From positions 63,617,676-63,681,675 of the forward strand of contig NC_073692.1 of the NCBI RefSeq assembly GCF_029784155.1: DNA of 64,000 bases, written 5' to 3'. Below, piece after piece: positions 55,683 through 64,000 of the stretch. Position 1 is the first letter of the stretch. The number at the start of each line of letters is the position of its first letter. Made by a program: the position numbers and the translations under genes. This DNA comes from Uranotaenia lowii (taxonomy: Eukaryota; Arthropoda; Insecta; Diptera; Culicidae). The notes beneath the pieces are model-generated. The model was not told the origin of the DNA. It searched no databases and saw only the letters and a program-made list of their open reading frames with translations.

Positions 55683-57514
55683 TGTTTTATAAAAGTTTTA
55701 TAAAAGCGACAGCATAATGATGATTTAAAAATTAGTCATGATGATGTTTCGAGAACAGGGATCATTAGACAGATTTTAGCTTTATTAAAGTTCTGGTGAT
55801 GTATATAATGCGCTTCAGCTTTTTATGAAGATTCTCTAACGAAGTTGTGCTAACCAAAATAGAGCAAAAATAGTTACTTGGGTAGCCAACCAATAAGTCC
55901 TTTAAAACAGTTTCAATCTAAGTTGCATTGTCATAAGCCCAAAATTTAATTTTTAAATTTATACTTTAATGTTCTAAAATCTAGCTCAAGAAATCATTTA
56001 ACAAAAAAAAGGCATCCACCGTCTTAGCCGATTTAGGCTTTACCGTTTCAATAAACGTGGACAACTAAACAAATTAATGAAAGCGAAGAAATCTAAGCCC
56101 GAAAGCACCGAAAATTTTCATTCTCTATTTCAGAAACGACTGAACCAAATCCTAAAAGTTTAGTATCTTTGAGTTATCGAGAGTGTTGTCCACTAATGTG
56201 CATATTTATAAAATGTATCGTATATGAATTATGTTTCTCAGGGAAGCGTACTTGCGTCACGCAAAAAAACGAGATATCTCGTATTTGGTCCGCAATGTTT
56301 GAAGATTAAAATTTAACACCAAATCCCGAGGGTGGATCCCCTAAGCTCACTATCAGACCTTTTTTAAATGCCACAAATCACACCTAACTTCAGCGAGACA
56401 AATCCTGTTCCATCAGAAATGAAGAAATTACAATAAATTATTTATTTCAAACAGCGCACACAAACAAAAACTGCAATCTGGTGCACTCGTGATCTGGTGC
56501 AAACAGACCTGCTCGCGTAGTTACAGTAAATTTTCATAATTGACTATAAATTATGTTCCATTCAAATCAGTGGACGCCCGCGCGGATGTGAATATGAGCC
56601 CAGTTTAGTTTTTTTTTCCTCTTTTAAGTGAAACTCGAGCTACCCCCGCGCAACCCTTTAAAGTCCCTTGCATGCTTTAAGGAGCTCCAAAACAGAAGGA
56701 GCAAAAAACGGAATCCGACGAAAAGCGAGTTTATTTATGCATTCCGAGCTTTTCGGGTAGGTCAGTAAATTGGTACGTACATTTGCTTAAGGTGCCCAAG
56801 CTCAGGTACTTACTATAATTTATCTACACTTATTTGCATATACGGGACACGGTGTTTTCGCGAGCTTAGTTTAACCTCAAGGAAGGGAACGATGTTTTGT
56901 GGAGGAACTAAGGGTTGCCATTTTTTTGGTGTCCAAAACTGTTTCAGAAACACCATCCAGTGCCGCGGCAGCAGTGATGAAAAATGGTTCAAACCCCAGG
57001 TGATTTACGCGACACGGCAGTGTGGGTGTCCCCCAATTAATGAGCGGGACATGGCTATCGGCCATCGATATTCGTTTAGTCAGTCGGGCACAACGAAAGA
57101 TATACAGCTTAATCAGGCGCGTGATCGCTTAAGGGTCGGATTCTTTTTAATGAATTTATTGACTAATGTCAAGGTGAGTCTCGACTTCTTCGGATAACAT
57201 ATCCATTTCGAGTGAGGTTGAATGAATTTCGCAATCAGAAGTCATATCTACTAGGCAATAAATCATTGTAAATTGCCATATTTGTATAGTCCAATGTCCA
57301 AATTGAGATACACTCCTATCAGAGAGAATATTAATTAATTTTTCAGCTCACTTCAGACCCTTAGGATTTAGTCAGATTTAAAAATAAAAAAAACAGTTTA
57401 TTTAAAGTAAACGAAAATATCAAAATTTAGAAAGCAGATAAAACTAAAGAATTGAAAATTAATAGTTATGTTGTGAAATTAACGAAAAAGTAACGCATTT
57501 TCGGTGAATCCAAT
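55683..57514 (+). other. Unique DNA; GC-richer island 56450-57200 with donor-like site
   Basis: 56450-57200 is balanced unique sequence with conserved-looking AT cores (AATTGACTATAAATTATG). A + frame at 56892-57172 ends at AATGTCAAG followed by GTGAGT (57173), a good donor. Its Cys-rich translation is unfamiliar and there is no evident acceptor, so I do not call a gene. It may be regulatory DNA or an alternative first exon. Confidence 0.35.
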
Positions 57515-58990
57515 TACGTATTTCCTTGTTGAGGTATTTGTTTCCAATAAGCCCGGAATAAATATCGAATTCTTCCTAAGATTCCTTCGTCTGTAAAAAT
57601 GCCTTCGTCTTTAACCCGGCACACTTCGGCTTGCGGGACGAAGCTTTTGAGGGATGCGTTGAGGTTCTGATACTACTTTTGTGTTGCTTGGGAACGATGC
57701 AGCAGCACCAGCTTGTCGACCATCTCCTCCTCCAGGCGGCGCTTTTTTCCTGGAAAATTCGGACCCGCTGCCTCTCCGCAGTCGGTGATTTTACACGTTT
57801 TGACGGGCGCTTCTTTGCACTACTGCCGCCCGCGCGGCTTACTCATCGTCGATCACTCTCTTACACACTTCGTCGAACTAGTCGTTCCGTCCAGTTCACT
57901 GCACAGGTCTGATGACGTTCTCCGCAACGCTATTGATGGCTGTCTTGATGGTAACTAACTGTCCTGGAGAGCGGCTTCGTCTAGCTCGCCCTCCTGGTAG
58001 CGCTGCCTCGAGCGATTGCGCATAGTCGGCCGCGACCTCAAGTTGCGCAAGTCGTACGATATTTAACCGAGGTGGGCGTCGGTTTCGTATCTTGTTTTCT
58101 ACGGACTGTTTTTGGCAAATCCACACCATCACCATATATTCGTGATAAAAGGAAACACTTTAGATTGCTCTTTTGGCACTGGACAAACTGGTAGCGTACA
58201 GTGTTTCTCAAGAAAAACGCAGTAAGTTTCACCCCGAAAAATGGTTGTTTGGTTCTACCTTGTGAACGGGTACCGTGTGCTAATGTTTGGTGGCACTCAT
58301 CTACGGTATTCTCCTATTACGGTCTGTGGCAGTCTCACCGTTGTTGTGTGATTTTTCTACTGGGACCTGATGAGCTAGTTCGGGCGTCGGCTTTTCAGCT
58401 CCAACTGCACCACAAGTAGGAAGGACACGTGGGAATACCGGTACCGTATTGGGGACCAATCATCGAATTTGGACGATAGGTGGTTCTCAGGCTGCGCATA
58501 TTTATAACGACGGATTAATCGGGTCGTTGGCGCAGCGCAGCTTTGTAGACAAACGCCAGGTTTAGCAATCGGTCGATATCCAGCATAGAATATCGAGGCC
58601 ACAGGAACATGATGGGGGATTGGACTGGGCCTGGAGATAGCGTTTACCTGCATGTGTTTCAGTTCCGTTCTCTTAAAACTTCCGTTTCACACTTTCATCA
58701 ACTTGGTATGATGCTCTGTTAGGCAAGGCTCCGTCAAATGTGGATGCCTTGTGGTATGAATTCGAAGTTACGCTATCAGGGTCGGAGTACGCTGACGCCG
58801 TGTGCAGGACAAAGGTTTCGAAGTCCATCCAGTAATTCCTCCCATCATGTCCTGTTTGCTCTAGGCGCATTGGTGGCGCTAACGCCTTCCTTAGCTCTAT
58901 CTTGTGTCGACTGCGCTGAGTTGACCCAATTGTACTGGCTGGTACGGCGTTTGGGAAATTACGGGGATCATTCGTCCTCACGCACTAAAG
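57515..58990 (-). pseudogene. RTE-like LINE ORF2 relic (endonuclease to pre-RT linker)
   Basis: Minus-strand pieces in order: a degraded region at 58990-58240 where the endonuclease should be; the linker RPPRLNIVRLAQLEVAADYA with SLEAALP and IKTAINSVAENVI at 58090-57905; GPNFPGKKRRLEEEMV near 57730-57780; then YQNLNASLKSFVPQAEV and DEGIFTDEGILGRI at about 57690-57560. This order (linker, KFYxxLN, SFVPxAExCRxKDG, LTDE) is typical of RTE-type elements just before the RT domain. The RT itself is absent: the element stops near 57515. Several frameshifts and a stop; dead. Confidence 0.65.
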
Positions 58991-59742
58991 CACCTCCTTG
59001 CATATAATGAATACACGCAATTTACACAAAAGATTCTCACTAAACTGAACAGTAAGTTAACGCTCTGGTTACAACTTTTTGAGCATTCTCACTAGTCAGA
59101 TTTCTGATTTGTGTTCGAGATATAAAGATAACAAAATAATATTTTTGCTGGGAGTGTTTTGAGCTGTCAAACCTTAAACGCGATGTTCTCGAAACAGCGG
59201 TGTTGGCGTATTTTCCCTTTACTAAAATTAACTTCAAGATATGAACTATCAAACGTCTAAAGCTCTTGAATCTATAATCTTTAATCTTAGTTTTGTTTTG
59301 GAAATAATTTTTCTGTCTGAAGCAATTTTTCGATAATCGGTATAAAATCGGTATGTTTTGTCAAAAATGTCTATACGGATAATCGGTATAAAATCATGTT
59401 TTGTCAAAAATGTCTATACGGTACATACCGATTCTTGGCCGATAATTTCGTCAAAAATCGGTATAAGTATCGGCAAACCGGTATGTGTGGCATCGCTGCT
59501 TGCATGTCCGAAGATAAAATCACTTGAGCCGAACAGAAAGAATCATTTCCAAAGATTGTGACATCTCTGCATATTGCTTGCTGAGCGATGATGTAGAGGA
59601 AGTTAAGGTTGCCAGAATTTTTCCTGCAAGTATCCTAGCAAATGCGGGAAATTTTATTCAATAACTTAGAAATATCCGGGCATTAGATTTCAAAATTTTC
59701 AAATAAAAATCCGGACAAAATCTGAGCCAATTTGGCCAAAAC
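58991..59742. other. AT-rich DNA with a short tandem duplication and repeat fragment
   Basis: 59332-59377 and 59378-59420 are near copies (GATAATCGGTATAAAATC and GTCAAAAATGTCTATACG). 59609-59742 is a CCGGAC-type repeat that resumes after the hAT insertion at 59743-60290. Confidence 0.55.
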
Positions 59743-60290
59743 CAGGCTTGAAAATATTCGTTAATTCATAAGGATAGCGAAATTTTAATTTGAAGAAAAA
59801 TGATCAGTCATGGATTATGTCATGACAGAAATTTTCCAATAACGTGAATGTGAATGCCTCGGTAATTCACAAGATGGAAATAACATTCATGCATGAGAAG
59901 AATGTACAATGAATGAAAGATGGACACGAAATGGAAACTTTAAAAAATATTTCTAGACTTTATTTTTGTTTTCATCAATCTTGACTATTGCTAGCTAACG
60001 TTTTTCAACATATTGTAAATTGAAAATAATCTTGGCGAACAGAATATCCTTAAAGTTGCCAAAAATTGTACTGGTGATGTTTCTCATGACCCATTTTAAC
60101 CATCATGTCATGACCGAATGATTGAAGATTTCAATGATCAATGGCATAATGGAAAAATCTTTCTTTACCAAAACAATCATTCATAGCATGCTTTCATTTC
60201 GAAAAAATCTTAAACTAACGACATGTGAGGAAAAAAATGGGTCACTGGTCGCAATTTTTGGCTCGTGACTATGACATAATCCCGTCCCTG
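59743..60290. mobile_element. hAT MITE with perfect 8-bp TSD, SINE-free relative of 24713-25425
   Basis: Starts CAGGCTTG and ends GTCCCTG (inverted CAGGGACGGGATTATG). Duplication GCCAAAAC at 59735-59742 and 60291-60298. Homologous, inverted, to 24713-25425, without the SINE. Confidence 0.88.
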
Positions 60291-60298
60291 GCCAAAAC

Positions 60299-62699
60299 CA
60301 AGAGATTATTCAATTAAAATCAAGAAGATAAACACATGAAACACTTTTTTTCATCAAAACACATCAGCAAACTTAAAAACGTATTAAGGCTGTTTATGAT
60401 TATTTTGATAAGAATCGTTTTTTTTCTTTCATGAAAATAAAATTTTATAATAACCAATTTCATAATTTAACTAAGCAACTGTTGTGAAAAATTATAGTCA
60501 CCCGGCTCCGTAAAACTAAATGCTTTGAGTTTTTTCAAATAAACGAATTGTTAAAAATACCACAATTTTGGTTTTTCGTTAGTTTTTTTTGCAAATATGT
60601 ACAGCGAAAAAATCCTGGCGAAATCCGAATTTCAACCAAACCGGTCCGGCCCGGACTTCTTGTAAGTTTTGATACGCCCGCCGTATCACCGCACAACAAG
60701 CAAGCAACTAGCAGACTTGTCACAATAACAGTTGCCAATGTGCCTGATTTTTCAGGATTTGCCTGATTTTTCCATCCTGACAACCTGATAAGCGTCTAAT
60801 AGTCCATGATTTTCGGAAAAAGGCTTATTTTCTCTGATTCATGAATTTTCATGAAAAATGGCAAATACCAATAAGTATAGGTCATTTCCGAATTTCTCAT
60901 ACCATGAGTGAATTTTAATTTTTAGGTTTGTACATAAACATTTAATATTTTGTTTGCTATAACTCAGAGATACTAAATTACGGTCTTTGACAGGGTTTTA
61001 GAATTTCGAAAATGACCCCAAATCGACTCAGTTCTATACATCAGGTCCACAAAATGTACCACGGCTACTAAAATCGACTGAATACAACAGATTATTGATC
61101 GAAGCTGTTCTTACAGATTCATAACTATATAGGAATGTCATAACAAGGAATTCAAAATTTGAAACCTTAAATTAGAAAATCTGTATCGAATATATAAAGT
61201 GACTCTAAGTGAAAATATTAACCTTATTCGACCTGATCTCAGTTTTGTTTTTAAATTTCAAATCAAATATCTGATCGAGCTTCCAATACTGAATCCTAAT
61301 TTGGAAACTTTTTTTTTGCAAAATCTAAATCCTTAACAGAAATTTTGAGTTAGAGTCGCAGTATTATTCAAAGTTCAGGAAATGAAATTAAACCATTGTT
61401 TTTGTATTCAATTCTTAAAAAATGGAAAATTTGAGTATGACTTATTTTGCTTTTTTTCAGTCCTTTATTTATACAATGCTCACCCGATCAGGAGAGCATA
61501 TCAAAATAATAACTCAAACGTATCTCACCAAGATGTTTACATCTGATTCAGTTATAATTAAGTACTCCAAAATTTCGATTTTAAGTTTCTCTAATCTGAA
61601 TTATATCTTATTCTGATTGACAAACTTGAATGGGGTTGAGCTCATATTCAATGATCAAGATTTTTTTCGGATTGTCCTAAAATAAAATGATTACCCAGCA
61701 AACATAACATCGCATTAGAAATGTCAGTTCAACTCGTTAACAATGTTAATGCGAATCGTAGTTCCTACCAAACCAAGTAAATGATCGTAAAAATGGTTGG
61801 TTAAAGTCTACCGACTCGGATATGACAAAATTGCGCCATGTTTGCAAATTTATCTCCCGCGTGCGGGATTCAAGTGAGAAAACAACCTTGTTGTTCTCTC
61901 TGCGATTAGCAGTGCAACCAGATTTCTAAAAATCAGAGGGTCCATTTGGTTAAACTGTCCAATGAGAGAAGCAGCAAATATTGTCGCTGGCAACGGTTTG
62001 CATGCATTGAGAGCAGAACTTGCGCTCTCTCGCATACTGTCAGGATGTACGGTAAAAGGTGTTGTATATCGTTCAATTTTTACAACACTTATCGCATAAG
62101 CCAGAAGTAAAAAATATGTATGTATATTGCCTCCACTTTAGTACGTAAATGCTGTTTTTTTCGAGTTATATAAGATGATTTTATAATGTATATGAAACGT
62201 ATAGCAAAGTTTGTTGAGAAATATACCTACAAAAATGTTTGCTGGGTATATCTTATTTTGATATACGTACAACTTTTTCTGAAACACGGACATCGAAGTC
62301 AACGGCCCAAACCGTACTTTAATGAGTTTCGCTCAACAGATTCATAAAATTGAATCATATTCTTGGAAAACCAAAAATGGAGCACGGTTTTAGCAAATAC
62401 TGTGGGTTACTGACATTCCACTAGAAAAATTTCTCGAAGCATTCATATCTTGAAGTTATAATCATGATATGATTTGCTCTGCTCAATATCAAACTATGCT
62501 ATCTGAACGAGATATAATCTTGATAGGAGCATATCAAAAACTGATATAATTTAGCTATGATCGTATAGATTTTTTGATATAATTTGAGATATTTTAACAT
62601 CCTACGAGTACTGAATTATTAGTCATTTAGATAGGAAAAATAAGTCTCAAAATATCTCATTTTGATATAATATTGTTTTTCCCTTCTGATCGGGCACCC
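60299..62699. other. AT-rich DNA; dispersed-repeat fragment at 62160-62290
   Basis: 60299-60790 carries CCTGATTTTTC-type repeat sequence ending in TCCTGACAACCT. 62160-62290 matches 10395-10500. The remainder shows no gene; frames such as 61422-61616 and 61850-62035 are unconvincing. Confidence 0.4.
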
Positions 62700-63560
62700 A
62701 TTCATTTTTTATCCCAACCATATAATATATTAAGACCTAATTCAATGTCTTTTTTCATCTGTTCAATTGCATTTTCGTTTGTTACAATGCTTTTTTTTCG
62801 AAAAAAAATGCATGAATTTAGGGGAAATCGGGGTTGTTGTAGCTCTCCTCGTCAACTTCACACTAAGCAGTGTACATCATTTGATTCAACAAAAAGTTTT
62901 ACATCCGTTTCAATGTTTATTGCATCTGTTAAATAAAATTCTCGTTTGTAACAAAGTATTTTTCAAAAAAAAATGCATGAATTAAGGGGAAATCGGGGTA
63001 ATTGAGGCTATTCTCGTCGGTGTACATCATTCGATTCAGCATTGAATTTTCACCTGTATCAATCACTTTTGTGCATGGCCGGAGGCATTGTTATTTGGCA
63101 TAATGATTTTTTTTTTCAACATATCGCTCGATTTTAGGGGAAAATGGGGTGATTGCGGCTATTCTCGTAAGCGTAAGCTAAGCGGTGTACACTACTCGAT
63201 TCAGCGTCAAATTTTACTCTAAATCACTTGGTTTTTGCATTTGGAATGTGAATTGCTCGATTGTAATGGTGAAATTTATGCACAAATTTAAAAAAGCTAG
63301 AAGAAATCGGGGATATTTAGCCATTTCTATTCATTCTAGTACAAAAAAGCAACACAATTAGCTAGAGGATGAATAAATCTACCAAAAACGATCAATCATG
63401 ATGAAAAATAGTTTAATTACACTTTGTTTGACTGCATTTCTTTGAAAAATTTGTTAAGTTTAGGGGAAAAGAGGCAAAATGAGCCACTTGTCATAGTAAA
63501 AACAGAAACTGGAGTACATCAGTTGATTCAACCGACATTTTTACTAATTAATGTTAGCCT
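62700..63560 (+). repeat. Diverged ~160-bp tandem repeat, about 5 units
   Basis: The word TTTAGGGGAAATCGGGG or a close variant recurs near 62818, 62975, 63134, 63302 and 63459. Each is followed by a TATTCTCGT-like word and GTGTACATCATTCGATTCA. Spacing is 155-168 bases. Some units carry A-runs and ATGCATGAATT just before. No coding sense. Confidence 0.75.
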
Positions 63561-64000
63561 GATTTATCATGATTTATCTTCAAAAGACTTTCTTAATTTG
63601 AAGAAAACAAATGGCAATCCTAGTCCCATTATTCGAAAATTATTTTTTGCATGTAGCATTAGACTGAGTCCATTTGGGGTCATTTTTGAATTTCTCAAAC
63701 CCTCTTGGAAAAATGGAGTCTTAAAATCTTCATTTTGGTTCAAAACTCATCCGTGAATTTTTGCAGAATTTTTAAGTAACGTTTACATCAGTAAATTGGA
63801 ACTTTTAGGTTTGTATGGGATAATTAAATATTTTGTACTGAAAAATCAACATCATTTTTATTTCTTCTGTGGAACCAAGCTTGCTCATAGTTTTTATAAT
63901 TTTTTCAAAGGAAATTTTCCGCTTAACAACTTTGTCGAAGACTTCAACTTTGTATCTTATTATGCAAAAAAGTTATCAACTGTTTATTAGGGGTATGTCT
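63561..64000. other. AT-rich right end of window
   Basis: Frames at 63424-63756 and 63796-63990 are Phe/Leu/Asn-rich and unremarkable. Words such as GGAATTTTCC and CAAAAAAGTTAT hint at further repeat sequence. Confidence 0.35.

Noticed and set aside
58673..58981. Pao/Bel retroelement gag fragment on the minus strand
   Set aside because: A few residues suggested gag, but the flanking frames downstream (linker and SFVPQAEV block) fit an RTE-like LINE ORF2, and the position corresponds to its degraded endonuclease.

Overview
This looks like AT-rich, repeat-dominated nuclear DNA of an insect. A dipteran, probably a culicid mosquito, fits best: spliced gene structure with GTAAGT/GTGAGT donors, TCAGT-type initiators, R1/LOA-like, Jockey-like and RTE-like non-LTR retrotransposon relics, tRNA-derived SINEs, and hAT, Tc1/mariner-like, piggyBac-like and Harbinger-like non-autonomous elements. 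The species call is an inference from repeat content, not from a diagnostic gene. There is no bacterial gene, CRISPR array or rRNA.

Only one host protein-coding locus is credible. A TATA/initiator pair near 7472-7513 precedes a GC-richer exon ending at 8281. That exon ends exactly with ATG followed by a GTAAGT donor. About 22 kb downstream, a 1,101-base internal exon (30508-31608) is open in phase 0 and flanked by a polypyrimidine tract/CAG acceptor and a GTGAGT donor. It encodes a low-complexity Ser-, Asn/Gln/His-, Pro- and Gly-rich segment. Joining the two exons is an inference. The rest of the gene would lie beyond the window or in exons I cannot see.

Most of the window is mobile DNA, much of it nested. 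1-366 and 22513-23735 are 9-bp satellites. 413-6945 is a foldback structure whose inverted ends run into 11-bp satellite arrays and which holds a hAT element with a perfect 8-bp target duplication. 11203-15482 is a Tc1-like foldback interrupted by a hAT element (11310-13359) and a retroposon (13493-14103). 24713-25425 is a hAT-like element carrying a SINE, and its SINE-free relative is at 59743-60290. 28407-30237 is a TTAA-flanked foldback. 32016-33830 and 52622-54296 are TAA/TTA-flanked foldbacks. 34358-39068 and beyond is an R1/LOA-like LINE interrupted by a Jockey-like LINE (36539-38440). 40061-41512 is a GACCCGG-ended repeat with a ~145-bp internal array, and 42001-42568 is an exact 284-bp tandem duplication carrying hairpins. 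47582-48272 and 48810-50289 are further hAT-type elements. 57515-58990 is an RTE-like LINE relic, and 62700-63560 is a ~160-bp tandem array.

Other points of interest are a complete histone-type mRNA 3'-end signal (stem-loop plus purine-rich downstream element, 51387-51420) with no histone coding sequence upstream, facing a histone-like promoter across a GT-rich minisatellite, and several GC-richer unique islands (18040-18360, 21700-22440, 44640-46040, 56450-57200) that may be regulatory DNA. All element classifications rest on visible termini, target duplications and protein motifs. No database search was possible.
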